A stretch of 48,386 nt of DNA from an uncultured Eubacterium sp. (GTDB taxonomy: Bacteria; Bacillota; Clostridia; Lachnospirales; Lachnospiraceae): contig URYE01000011.1 in assembly GCA_900551945.1 (NCBI GenBank), positions 1 through 48,386 of the forward strand, given 5' to 3'. Below, piece by piece: positions 1 to 8,443 of this stretch. The notes below the pieces were generated by a model. The model ran no database searches, was not told the origin of the DNA, and worked only from the letters and a program-made list of their open reading frames with translations. How positions within the stretch are numbered: the first letter of the stretch is position 1; each line of letters opens with the position of its first letter. The translations under genes and the position numbers were made by a program.

Positions 1-10
1 CGCCATTCAT

Positions 11-32
11 CCCACGGTCTAAAGACCATGGG
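11..32. repeat. Short palindrome at window edge, possible IS200/IS605-type end
   Basis: CCCA and TGGG, then GGTCT and AGACC, pair around a tiny loop, with T-rich sequence following. Palindromes of this kind mark the ends of IS200/IS605 elements and also occur as terminators. No transposase is visible, so this is only a suggestion. It lies 120 bp beyond the stop of the ABC ATPase gene. Confidence 0.3.
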
Positions 33-152
33 TTTTCTGGCTGAAAAAATATAAACAAGACAACTAAATACACATTTCCTAACTATAAGAAATATGCTAT
101 ACAAGTTTCTTAATAGTATAAAAATTCAATGAAGCAGATATGTAAATAGTGA

Positions 153-728
153 CTATAAAATTTTAAAAATATCTGCCCCAAGCAGTCTAATATCTTCTTC
201 ATCATGCGTAATTACAATCAAAGTCCTACCTGCCAACATTGCCTTTATATACTCAATCACAACTTTTTTGGTAGCTTCATCTAATCCTGTAAATGGCTCA
301 TCAAGAATAACTACTTGCGACTTCGCAAGCATAGCTCTTACAATTGCAACTCGCCTTTTCATTCCACCACTAAGCATAGAAACCTTTTTATGCAGACACT
401 CTTTATCAACAAGCTTTAAAAGATTATCTATAACAACTTCCCTTTTTACACTTCTGTCAACAACTGCCAATATATTATTTACGGGTGCAAGTTCTTCAAT
501 CAGTCTATTTTCTTGAAAAACAGCACAATACTCAATATTAGGTGTTACATAGCCACTGTCAGCCTTTTCAAGTCCCATAAGAATATTAATAAATGTTGTC
601 TTTCCAATCCCAGATTTCCCCATTATACAAGTAGTTGTACCTGCTTTAAATGTATACGAAATATTATCTAATACTTTTATATTTTCATAAATTTTGCTTA
701 TATTTTTAACTTCAATATCTATATTCAT
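153..728 (-). CDS. ABC transporter ATP-binding protein, SsuB/TauB/ThiZ-like
   Basis: ATPase subunit of an importer for a small organic or sulfonate-type solute, expected at the inner face of the membrane. All nucleotide-binding motifs are present: Walker A GKSGIGKT near residue 37, signature LSGGMKRR near 119, Walker B VVILDEPFTGLD near 139, and the switch histidine in THDEED near 174. At 191 aa it is shorter than typical SsuB/TauB (about 240-260 aa) because the region after the switch is trimmed. It is the last gene of a minus-strand operon behind a permease and a GGDEF protein. No substrate-binding protein gene lies between it and the window edge. The substrate cannot be read from the ATPase alone: sulfonate, taurine, nitrate and the thiamin precursor HMP all use this subfamily. 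Confidence 0.9.
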   Translation of the reverse strand: MNIDIEVKNISKIYENIKVLDNISYTFKAGTTTCIMGKSGIGKTTFINILMGLEKADSGYVTPNIEYCAVFQENRLIEELAPVNNILAVVDRSVKREVVIDNLLKLVDKECLHKKVSMLSGGMKRRVAIVRAMLAKSQVVILDEPFTGLDEATKKVVIEYIKAMLAGRTLIVITHDEEDIRLLGADIFKIL

Positions 729-768
729 AATTTAATATCACTCGTTATTTTTTTAACAATAAAAACAA

Positions 769-1539
769 CTACTTTCCAAATTCTCTAAAAATAATATCTT
801 TTATAATACGCATTATAACTAAAAATATTTTTTCTGCTAAAAAGCTTACAACTACAACTGTAATACTCCAAGCAAAAAGCTGTGCTGTCATAAGATAGAG
901 CTTAGAATAATACATCTGCGTTCCTATAGAGTTTTTAGAAAGTCCTATTACTTCCGCTGATATGCCAGCTTTCCAACACATTCCTATAGCCACCTTAAGA
1001 CTGCTTACAATGTACGGATACACCTGTGGTATATAAATATATTTAAGTGTTTTTATTTTACTCATTCTAAATATATGTGACATCTGTATAAGCTTTATAT
1101 CAACTTGTGCAATTCCGCTTAATAACCCCGAATAAATCATTGGCAAAGTTATAATAAATGATATTACTATAGAAACATTTTGCGAACCTGCCCATATTAA
1201 TACAAGTATTATAAATGATGTTACAGGTATTGTCTTAAGCAACTGCATTACAGGTTCTAAAAAAGCTTTTATTATTTTAAATCTGCCTGCTAATGTTGCC
1301 GTTATTATTCCTACTACAAATGCCATCAAAAACCCTATACTTATTCTTAACCCGCTTGACAATATAATCCTATAATAATCTTTTGTTCCTATAAGCTCTA
1401 ATAATGCTTTTAATACATCTGTAACTGATGGAAATATAAACGACACTCCAATTACATTTGCTAACAATTGCCATATAACAAGCCAAATAAATATAATTAT
1501 AAGCTTTTTCGCAACTTTAAAAAAATACTTAGACGTCAT
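769..1539 (-). CDS. ABC transporter permease, SsuC/TauC-like
   Basis: Membrane permease of the importer whose ATPase follows 40 bp downstream. It has about six hydrophobic segments. The BPD_transp_1 coupling region is the stretch MIYSGLLSGIAQVDIKLIQM, followed by ALxxGMCWKAGISAEVIG-type residues typical of the SsuC/TauC/ThiX group. I prefer the ATG at 1539 because AAGGGAG lies seven bases before it. An in-frame ATG at 1563 with a weaker AGGA would add eight residues. Either start overlaps the end of the GGDEF gene (stop at 1529), which indicates translational coupling. The length of about 256 aa is normal for the family. The solute is unknown. Confidence 0.88.
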   Translation of the reverse strand: MTSKYFFKVAKKLIIIFIWLVIWQLLANVIGVSFIFPSVTDVLKALLELIGTKDYYRIILSSGLRISIGFLMAFVVGIITATLAGRFKIIKAFLEPVMQLLKTIPVTSFIILVLIWAGSQNVSIVISFIITLPMIYSGLLSGIAQVDIKLIQMSHIFRMSKIKTLKYIYIPQVYPYIVSSLKVAIGMCWKAGISAEVIGLSKNSIGTQMYYSKLYLMTAQLFAWSITVVVVSFLAEKIFLVIMRIIKDIIFREFGK

Positions 1540-3316
1540 TTGCAAGCTCCCTTGCAACTCCATACATAAGTCCTACTTCTTCATCAGACCACTTATGACC
1601 AATATTTCCAAAAATATCACACTGAACTATAACTTCTTGCTCATCGTTATTTATGAACTTAAGTTGTAAAAATGAACAAATATTATTTCGCCTTAAATCA
1701 GAATACACTTCTGGATAGTCAACAACAAGTGTCATAATGTTACTCATTTTGTTAGTATCATTCATATCAAAATAACGACTGTATGACTTACTTCTTACAT
1801 AATCTGCTGGTTCTGGTTGTACATCATATTCGCCAAATGTCTTTACACATTCCATGTTTGACCCTTTAAATATACTTATTCCATCAACACTAGCTTCTCT
1901 TAAAAAATACTTTACAACAGTATCTACTTCATTAGAACTCTCACAAGCTCTCAAATCATCTATAGTATCACACATAAGTATAGCTCTATCTACCGGCTTC
2001 ATTTTTGTTATCTTATAATTACTTTTAATTTGGTTAATTGTCATATTCATAACATCGCCATAAAGCTCTTTGTTATAAACAACACAAATATCCTTTCCCT
2101 TTTCTTTTGCTATATAAAGAGCTGAGTCAGCAAGCTTAAAAAGCTTCTCATAATCCATCTCATCATCAGGATACTTTGCAACACCTATTGAAGTTGAAAA
2201 TTCATAACCTGTGTTTTCATCAGCAAACTGCTTTTTTACTCTCATTCTAAGTGTATCTAAGAGTGTCCTTACTTCTTCTGCATTATGAATATCTTCAAGC
2301 ATTATCGCAAATTCATCGCCACCAATTCGACCTGCTATTCCTCTACCCTCCGCAAAATCCTTAATACTTGCTGCAAATTTTGCAATAACCTCATCTCCAA
2401 AAAGATGTCCGTATGTATCATTAACATTTTTAAAATCATCAATATCAAGGATTGCAAGATACAATGTTTTATCTTGTTCTTCCTTTGCTGACTCTATCAT
2501 ATTTTGCATTTCTTTAGCTGTTGCCTTTTTATTAAGAAGACCTGTTGCTGCATCTTTATCAAATTCTGCTACATTATACATAACATTAGTAATTGTATTC
2601 ATTCTATTGTTATGTTCTTTTATTATACCAACTGTAATTACTCTTTCTGCACCACTTGTTATAGTTTCGCCAATAAATGTCAATAAATCTTCTCTTTCCC
2701 CATGTGACATAAGTGATGTTCTTAATGTAACTTGAAATTTTTCTGAACCATATTTCATATTTTTACAAAGCAGTTCAAAATAATCTCTTTGTGTATTATC
2801 TATATATCCCTTATTAATAACTACTTGCTTCCATTCTTCAAGATATTCTTTTTCTATTATCTCAGATTTGTCATTTCGATAACAATATATCGTAATCATT
2901 CCTGATTTATAGTCATATTCAAATACTTTTTCATCTATAATATTTAAAATAGAACGGTACTTCGTAACTCTTTTAAGGTACAAATCAAATCTATTACTTA
3001 TAACAACAATATCCTGCATTTGAAGATTATATATCTTCAACCCAGTTTTTGATAATATATTACCCTGATTATAAATAATGTACCATCTATATTCGTCATC
3101 TTTATCTTTTATCCTTACGACTACACTATAGTTATGCACATCTTTTACAAGAAATTGTTTAAAATTATCAAGGTCATCTTTATATAGCAACTTGTCAAAT
3201 CGGTCTAAAGCCTTTTCTTCCATAATGTGAAAAAAATGTTCATCACCCATAACTATTCCATAATTTTCATCAATTGAAAAATTACATTCAATAATTGTTT
3301 TTCCCATTTCTCCCAT
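1529..3316 (-). CDS. GGDEF diguanylate cyclase with N-terminal sensory region and C-terminal GAF-like region
   Basis: Probable cyclic di-GMP synthase. Residues about 250-415 form the GGDEF domain, with an intact GGDEF motif at 332-336 and the metal-binding DIDDFKNVND stretch near 291. The RxxD product-inhibition site is not found at the expected place just before GGDEF (the local sequence is EGRGIAGRI), so feedback inhibition is probably absent. Residues 1-230 contain two PAS-like regions, and residues about 440-595 look like a GAF-type domain. No membrane segment is seen, so it is cytoplasmic. The start has GAGG five bases upstream. Its 3' end overlaps an ABC importer permease gene, an unusual partner. 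A transport-linked signal input is an inference only. Confidence 0.85.
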   Translation of the reverse strand: MGEMGKTIIECNFSIDENYGIVMGDEHFFHIMEEKALDRFDKLLYKDDLDNFKQFLVKDVHNYSVVVRIKDKDDEYRWYIIYNQGNILSKTGLKIYNLQMQDIVVISNRFDLYLKRVTKYRSILNIIDEKVFEYDYKSGMITIYCYRNDKSEIIEKEYLEEWKQVVINKGYIDNTQRDYFELLCKNMKYGSEKFQVTLRTSLMSHGEREDLLTFIGETITSGAERVITVGIIKEHNNRMNTITNVMYNVAEFDKDAATGLLNKKATAKEMQNMIESAKEEQDKTLYLAILDIDDFKNVNDTYGHLFGDEVIAKFAASIKDFAEGRGIAGRIGGDEFAIMLEDIHNAEEVRTLLDTLRMRVKKQFADENTGYEFSTSIGVAKYPDDEMDYEKLFKLADSALYIAKEKGKDICVVYNKELYGDVMNMTINQIKSNYKITKMKPVDRAILMCDTIDDLRACESSNEVDTVVKYFLREASVDGISIFKGSNMECVKTFGEYDVQPEPADYVRSKSYSRYFDMNDTNKMSNIMTLVVDYPEVYSDLRRNNICSFLQLKFINNDEQEVIVQCDIFGNIGHKWSDEEVGLMYGVARELANDV

Positions 3317-3353
3317 AATACCTCGTTTCTAAAGTCAATTCGATATTTTTCTC

Positions 3354-3413
3354 CCCATTACTCTCACTTATTGCTTCACACAATAAAAGTGAAAGACTTA
3401 CCTGATAGTATTA
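3354..3413 (-). repeat. R5 short dispersed repeat, copy 1
   Basis: About 60 bp, related to 6261-6316 and 48181-48235. On the minus strand it reads TTTAATACT, then GTAAGT, then a hairpin ending in ATAAGTG. Here the hairpin is near perfect (CACTTTTATTG against CAATAAGTG). It lies about 40 bp before the GGDEF start codon, so it may be in that gene's leader. Confidence 0.5.
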
Positions 3414-3464
3414 AAAAATGATCAGAAACCATAAAGACCTACATGACCTTTACAGTTCTGACCA
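3414..3464 (-). terminator. Rho-independent terminator after the CBS/CorC gene
   Basis: On the minus strand an imperfect 18-bp hairpin (arms at 3447-3464 and 3419-3437) ends in CTGATCA and is followed by a run of six T. It lies 58 bp past the stop of the CBS protein gene and separates it from the GGDEF operon. Confidence 0.65.
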
Positions 3465-3521
3465 TTTCGCTCATTTATGTATACTTAGACTATCAATCTG
3501 ACCAAAACACTAATATAGCTA

Positions 3522-4382
3522 TTACTTTTTCCTAACTTTTACCAGACTAATCATCTTATTTTCTACACTAAGAACTTGAAAAATATACCCTTCACATTCG
3601 GTTTCAAATTGTTCGTTATCTTCGGGTATCTTGCCTAGCTTATATATAAGATATCCATTAATTGTATCAATGTCTTCACAGTCAAACTTAATATCCAATA
3701 TATCTTCTATTTCTTCTAATGTTGTCTGACCTTTTATAATATATGTTCCATCTGGCTGTTTGCTTATCAGTTCTTGCTCATCATCATATTCATCGAGAAT
3801 ATTCCCAACAATCTCTTCAAGAATATCTTCCATAGTAACAATACCTGTTGTCTGACCATATTCGTCTACAACTATTGCTATATGTACTTTTTCTGCCTGC
3901 ATTTCCTTAAATAAAACACTGATATTTCTTGTTTCTGGTATACAATACGCTTCAAAAAGAACTTGCTCCTTTATCTCAAGGAGCTTCTTGCTTCTCATAC
4001 TCTCATCAACGTATACCTTTAATAAATCTCTTATATGAAGAATACCAATTACATTATCTATACTATCCTCATACACTGGATACCTTGAAAAATTCTCATC
4101 TAATATAAATTGAAATGCTTCTTCAACTGTAACATTACAATTAATTGCCACAATGCTTTTTCTATGAATCATAATATCATGAGCCTGCTTTTCTCCAAAC
4201 TCAAAAATGTTATTAATCATCTCCGCTTCGTTTTCTTTTAAAACTCCGCTCTCATGGCCTTCATTTACCATATCAATGATTTCTTCTTCAGTAACCTTAT
4301 CCGACTTTACTTTTTTAAGAAATGCTTTCTTCAAATTAGAAAATAACCCTTGATTTGTTTCCGCGGGATATCCATCGCTCAT
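3522..4382 (-). CDS. CBS-pair/CorC_HlyC domain protein (hemolysin C or CorC family)
   Basis: Soluble member of the CorC/HlyC/TlyC group. Two CBS domains (roughly residues 60-180, with FSRYPVYEDSIDNVIGILHI and IAIVVDEYGQTTGIVTMEDI) are followed by a CorC_HlyC domain (about 200-285) with the usual NGYLIYKLGKIPE segment. The membrane DUF21 domain found in the long members is absent, so it is not by itself a channel. Work on the family suggests a role in Mg2+/Co2+ handling, with the CBS pair sensing nucleotides. The ATG at 4382 is preferred because AAAGGA lies nine bases upstream. The ATG at 4406 has no ribosome site. It follows mazF but has its own promoter (4464-4492). Confidence 0.85.
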   Translation of the reverse strand: MSDGYPAETNQGLFSNLKKAFLKKVKSDKVTEEEIIDMVNEGHESGVLKENEAEMINNIFEFGEKQAHDIMIHRKSIVAINCNVTVEEAFQFILDENFSRYPVYEDSIDNVIGILHIRDLLKVYVDESMRSKKLLEIKEQVLFEAYCIPETRNISVLFKEMQAEKVHIAIVVDEYGQTTGIVTMEDILEEIVGNILDEYDDEQELISKQPDGTYIIKGQTTLEEIEDILDIKFDCEDIDTINGYLIYKLGKIPEDNEQFETECEGYIFQVLSVENKMISLVKVRKK

Positions 4383-4463
4383 ATCATATTGTCCTTTCAT
4401 CTTCAAATAAATATATAAACTGTTTGTATATAATCAACAAAAAACAGTTGTAGTATTTCTATA

Positions 4464-4492
4464 AATATATCATATTGTCAATATATCGTCAA
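4464..4492 (-). promoter_or_regulatory. Sigma-A promoter for the CBS/CorC gene
   Basis: On the minus strand, TTGACG (4487-4492), a 17-bp spacer and TATATT (4464-4469). The start point would be about 75 bp upstream of the ATG at 4382. It lies between mazF and the CBS gene, so the latter can be transcribed alone. Confidence 0.6.
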
Positions 4493-4506
4493 TTTTTTCT
4501 TTAAAG

Positions 4507-4866
4507 TTATAGCTTCTCTTGTTCCTGCATTTCAAGACTTACAAGCAGAGCATGGTTTACTTGATTTATAATATCTTTGTCAAGGTGACATACTTTATCT
4601 TTTAGGCGTTTTTTGTCAATAGTTCTTAATTGCTCAAGAAGTATTACAGAGTCTTTTACAATATTACACTTCATTGAGTCTATCTCAACATGGGTCGGAA
4701 GCTTTGCTTTATTCATCTTAGATGTTATAGCAGCGCATATCACTGTTGGACTGTGTTTATTACCTGTATCATTTTGTATTATTAACACTGGTCTTATGCC
4801 CCCTTGTTCAGAGCCTACGACTGGTCTTAAATCTGCGTAAAATATATCTCCTCTTTTAATTACCAA
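4507..4866 (-). CDS. mazF: MazF/NdoA-type endoribonuclease toxin
   Basis: PemK/MazF-family mRNA interferase that cleaves single-stranded RNA at short sites. The sequence follows B. subtilis NdoA closely: [19 protein letters not shown] at the N-terminus, RPVLIIQND, the [15 protein letters not shown] strand, and [14 protein letters not shown]. The start is probably the TTG at 4866 (protein begins VIKRGDIF), which matches NdoA and has GGGGAG nine to ten bases upstream. A longer form from TTG at 4884 would lack a ribosome site. The gene lies directly after alr, as in Bacilli, but the 150-170 bp gap holds no MazE/NdoAI antitoxin gene. The antitoxin must be elsewhere or absent. Confidence 0.9.
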   Translation of the reverse strand: MVIKRGDIFYADLRPVVGSEQGGIRPVLIIQNDTGNKHSPTVICAAITSKMNKAKLPTHVEIDSMKCNIVKDSVILLEQLRTIDKKRLKDKVCHLDKDIINQVNHALLVSLEMQEQEKL

Positions 4867-5036
4867 TTTATTCACACTCCCCAAAGCTCATTATTGGACT
4901 GATACTCTTAATATTTTGATATCAGTTTTACTATTAATTAACCTGTATACTTATATATATGTACTTACAGGTATTTACAACTCTTTATTCGTAGTATCTC
5001 CAGCTTGCGGACGTGTATTCATTTTCATCTAAATAT

Positions 5037-6221
5037 TTAGATATTTTTTAATTTCCAATTTTCGTGAAAATAATCGTGACTTCCAATATACTGACCATTA
5101 TAATAATAATTTCTTGGTATTCTCTTGCCTAAATCACATACAAATTCATAGTTAAATGTACCTGCAAGGTCAGCAATTTCTTCTATAGAGATATAATTAT
5201 CTTTATCATGTCCTATAAGTGTTACTATATCTCCACGTTTTACATTATCTATATCTGTTACATCAACCATCATTTGGTCCATACAGACTCTGCCTACTAT
5301 ATTAGCCTTTTTACCAGCTACAAGCACATATCCTTTAGACGATAATGCTCTTGGATATCCGTCACCATATCCTACTGATACTGTAGCTATCTTTGTTTTT
5401 TTAGTTGTAGTATAAGTTCCACCATAACTAATTTTTTGTCCTGCCTCTAATTCCTTAACCATTGTTATATGACTCTTTAATTCAATGGCTGGTGATAACT
5501 TTACTTTTGATTTGTCTACTTCTTCTGATGGATACATTCCATACATTGCAATTCCAAGTCGTACCATATCAAGATTAACTTGTGGCATATCTATTATTGC
5601 GGCACTATTAGAACAATGTCTTGTTTCAAATGTTATACCCTCAGCTTCAAGTTCATCTAAGAATTTTTTAAACTTATTAAATTGAGCTTCAGCCGATGTT
5701 TTATCTTTTTCGTCTGATGCTGCAAAATGTGTAAAAATTCCTCTAGCATTAATGTTTTTAAGTTTTTTTATCTGCCTTACGATTTCTTTTCCACTCTCAT
5801 CAGGTTCAAGACCAATTCTTCTCATTCCTGTATCAACTTTAATATTGCAAAGTGCTTTTTTACCTAACCTTTGAGCGACTTCATCAAGCTCTTTGGCAGT
5901 TTCTATATCGAATACTGTAGCATCTATTTCATGCTTTACAAGTTCTTCGTACTCATCGGGATTGACATATCCTAATATTAATATTTGCTTATCAATTCCA
6001 TTTTCTCTAAGATTAACAGCTTCATCAAGAGTAGCAACAGCATATCCATTTACTAAATCATAAACGGCTTTTGATACTGCTATATCTCCATGTCCATATC
6101 CATCTGCCTTTACTACTGCTAATGCCTTAGTACCTTCCTTTGTAAGATTTTTTAATGCCTTTACATTTTCTACAATTGCATCAAGATTTATGTCTGCGTA
6201 TACTCTGTAATATTTTTTCAT
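5037..6221 (-). CDS. alr: Alanine racemase
   Basis: PLP enzyme interconverting L- and D-alanine for peptidoglycan. The PLP lysine is K38 in AVVKADGYGHG. The second-subunit catalytic tyrosine lies in VSVGYGDGYPRAL. The GRVCMDQMMVDVTD segment and the C-terminal beta domain (PRNYYY) are intact. About 394 residues is normal length. The ATG at 6221 (MKKYYRVYAD) has TGGAG seven bases upstream and is preferred over the ATG at 6239. It is upstream of mazF, the common Firmicute order. An R5 repeat lies about 40 bp before its start. Confidence 0.95.
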   Translation of the reverse strand: MKKYYRVYADINLDAIVENVKALKNLTKEGTKALAVVKADGYGHGDIAVSKAVYDLVNGYAVATLDEAVNLRENGIDKQILILGYVNPDEYEELVKHEIDATVFDIETAKELDEVAQRLGKKALCNIKVDTGMRRIGLEPDESGKEIVRQIKKLKNINARGIFTHFAASDEKDKTSAEAQFNKFKKFLDELEAEGITFETRHCSNSAAIIDMPQVNLDMVRLGIAMYGMYPSEEVDKSKVKLSPAIELKSHITMVKELEAGQKISYGGTYTTTKKTKIATVSVGYGDGYPRALSSKGYVLVAGKKANIVGRVCMDQMMVDVTDIDNVKRGDIVTLIGHDKDNYISIEEIADLAGTFNYEFVCDLGKRIPRNYYYNGQYIGSHDYFHENWKLKNI

Positions 6222-6260
6222 AACATTCTCCATTCCCATATTTATAAGTCAAGTATGTAT

Positions 6261-6316
6261 TCCACCACTTATTATCTTTTACAATATAAATGTTATACTT
6301 ACTTGGTAGTATTAAA
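6261..6316 (-). repeat. R5 short dispersed repeat, copy 2
   Basis: Related to 3354-3413 and 48181-48235. It shares ACTTATTAT, ACAATATAAAT and the TAGTATTAAA end. On the minus strand it precedes the alr start by about 40 bp. Pairing of CATTTAT with ATAAGTG gives a short hairpin. Confidence 0.5.
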
Positions 6317-6411
6317 TTGTTGTGTACTCCAATAATTTATCTATAGTCAATACAATTTGAACCGCAACGTCATAATTATACGACAATTCAAACACGCTAT
6401 CAAGTACTCTA

Positions 6412-6647
6412 ATACTAAGTTTTTGTATTTGGCACTATTAGTTTTTTGAAAGATATCATTATTATATAAAACATTCACACACCAGTGAAAGTACAGTCAT
6501 CTATATTTGTATGCCATTATCGAACAAGTATGTTCGCTACTGTCATACAAATATAGATAATTGTTCTTTAAATGGTGCATTCATTATTTCATATAATAAT
6601 GATATCTTACGAAAGTGTAGTGTAATACTAAATAAGAAAACTTAATA
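6412..6647. repeat. R1 long palindromic element, copy A
   Basis: About 236 bp that folds into one long interrupted hairpin. The outer stem 6451-6467 pairs perfectly with 6591-6607. ACCA and AAAG-ACA pair with TGT-CTTT and TGGT. CTATATTTGTATG at 6501-6513 pairs with 6544-6556. The tip is CGAACA-agta-TGTTCG. Weaker pairing extends to both ends. It starts 27 bp after the nnr stop. A second copy with different but still paired arms is at 9870-10077. The stretch 6222-6673 has no gene and holds only this element and the R5 copy. Confidence 0.7.
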
Positions 6648-6673
6648 CAATATAATTGTTAAATTTTAATATA

Positions 6674-8275
6674 CTATCTATAGTCTTTGAATACTTGTGG
6701 AATTGCTTCTGCTATATCCATTGCTTTCATGCTTGTTTCACCATATATACTCTTTGCAAAATCACCAGCTTTTCCATGTATATATACGCCAAGCGCAACT
6801 GCTTTTACAAGAGAATAAGAAACACCACCATCATTTATAAGCCCTGCTATAACTCCCGTTAATACATCACCAGAACCACCTGTTGCCATACCTGCATTTC
6901 CTGATGTGTTAATATACACCTCATCACCATCTGTAACTATAGTTCTTGCGTCTTTAAGTACACAAATAATACCATATTCCTTAGAAACTTCCTTAGCACA
7001 ATCAACTGGGTCACTTTTAATTTTATCAATTGTCTTTTTTGTAAGCCTTGCCATTTCTCCTATATGAGGTGTAATAATTACATTTGTCCTTTTATTTTCA
7101 ATTTCCGTACGTTTTATGTAATCTCTTAATTTAGCTTTTAAATTTTCATCAGAAGCAATAATATTTAATGCGTCAGCATCTATTATAAAAGGCTTTGATT
7201 GTGTGTTTATTATTTTATCTATTACACATTCTACTATCTGAACTGCTCTTTTTGAAGTTGAAAGTCCCGGCCCTATTATTACACAAGACGACCAATCTAT
7301 AGAACTTTCTATATCTTTTGCAAGTTGCGCATATTCAAGCGCATCGTGTTCATTTTCGTTATTATAACACTCTATAATTGCTTCTGGCACATGCGACAAT
7401 ATAAGATTTCTATTATTAGAATGTGTGAATACTTTAACAAGTCCACTTCCACTCCTATATGAAGCAAGTGCCACCATACACGCCGCACCGCCCATATTTT
7501 CTGAACCTGCTATTATAAATGTCTTTCCAAATGTTCCTTTATTTCCATGAATATCTCTTTGTGGCAGTTCTAACACATCTTGATTAGTAATCTTTCTTGC
7601 TGACACGCCCGTATGTTTGTATGCTTCTTTTGCAAAACCTATATTACTTACATATACATTTCCTGCATAATCTGCACCCGGATACAACACAATTCCAACC
7701 TTATTGTAGCCAAAGGTTACTGTAATATCTGCTTTTACTGCACAATTCATTATATGACCATTAGAAGCATTTACACCTGACGGAATATCAACTGCAACCA
7801 CAACATTCTCATCATTTTTGAACGCATTAATTTCTTCAATTATCTGTTTATATCCACCTTCAATATCCCTTGAAAGTCCAATTCCAAATATAGCATCTAC
7901 TATTACATTATATTCATCAAAAACTGCGTTGTTTCTTACTTGTATATCAAGATTTCGTGCGATTTCAAGTTGTAGCTCATACTCATCCGTACCCCTTTTA
8001 TTCTCATCCCCAACAGTTAATATATCACACTTAATATCTCTTTCATTTAACTGTCTTGCAACAGCAAGTCCATCTGCGCCATTATTGCCATGGCCACATA
8101 CACAAAGTACTTTAAGTTTATCACTTTCTATTTTTTTATCTTGAGTATAAGAAATAATTCTTTCTGTTACAGATAATGCCGCTCTTTCCATTAACACTAA
8201 TGACGGAATTTTTTTTAATTGTATAGAAAATGTATCAACTTCTTTTGTCTGTCTTGCATTAAGTAAATACTCCAT
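6674..8275 (-). CDS. nnr: Bifunctional NAD(P)HX epimerase / ADP-dependent dehydratase
   Basis: Repairs hydrated NAD(P)H. The N-terminal YjeF_N domain (about 1-215) epimerises S- and R-NADHX and shows VCGHGNNGADGLAVARQL and the VDIPSGVNAS stretch. The C-terminal carbohydrate-kinase-like domain (about 235-530) is the ADP-dependent dehydratase, with GTFGKTFIIAGSENMGGAA, IIGPGL and the catalytic NAGMATGGSGDVLTGVIAGL motif. The fused form of 533 aa is full length. It sits between a coiled-coil gene and alr, close to rex. A redox-cofactor theme with Rex is plausible but inferred from position. Confidence 0.95.
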   Translation of the reverse strand: MEYLLNARQTKEVDTFSIQLKKIPSLVLMERAALSVTERIISYTQDKKIESDKLKVLCVCGHGNNGADGLAVARQLNERDIKCDILTVGDENKRGTDEYELQLEIARNLDIQVRNNAVFDEYNVIVDAIFGIGLSRDIEGGYKQIIEEINAFKNDENVVVAVDIPSGVNASNGHIMNCAVKADITVTFGYNKVGIVLYPGADYAGNVYVSNIGFAKEAYKHTGVSARKITNQDVLELPQRDIHGNKGTFGKTFIIAGSENMGGAACMVALASYRSGSGLVKVFTHSNNRNLILSHVPEAIIECYNNENEHDALEYAQLAKDIESSIDWSSCVIIGPGLSTSKRAVQIVECVIDKIINTQSKPFIIDADALNIIASDENLKAKLRDYIKRTEIENKRTNVIITPHIGEMARLTKKTIDKIKSDPVDCAKEVSKEYGIICVLKDARTIVTDGDEVYINTSGNAGMATGGSGDVLTGVIAGLINDGGVSYSLVKAVALGVYIHGKAGDFAKSIYGETSMKAMDIAEAIPQVFKDYR

Positions 8276-8361
8276 AATAACCTACCTCCAATAAATACTC
8301 TATAATCACACTATATAATATAAAGTTTTGTTCCCCTATAGTCTTTATTAATTAGAAAAAA

Positions 8362-8437
8362 GGGCTATCTCATTAAGAAAATTTATACAAAATAATAATT
8401 TCATATTCTGTATAAATTTTCATTAATGCGACAACCC
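8362..8437. terminator. R2 repeat hairpin acting as terminator, copy A
   Basis: A long stem (GGGCTATCTCATTAAG at the left, paired imperfectly with the right arm ending GCGACAACCC) encloses AAAATTTATACA/TGTATAAATTTT. It begins 7 bp after the stop of the coiled-coil gene. A relative with changed arms is at 37621-37714, also just after a gene. Confidence 0.55.
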
Positions 8438-8443
8438 AATTAA

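Noticed and set aside
3317..3521. Cyclic di-GMP riboswitch before the GGDEF gene
   Set aside because: The region holds a terminator and an R5 repeat; no c-di-GMP aptamer core was found.
6521..6536. CGAACA-TGTTCG at the tip of R1 as a LexA (SOS) box
   Set aside because: Firmicute SOS boxes have CGAAC-N4-GTTCG. Here the gap is six bases in both copies and the sequence is the hairpin tip of a repeat.
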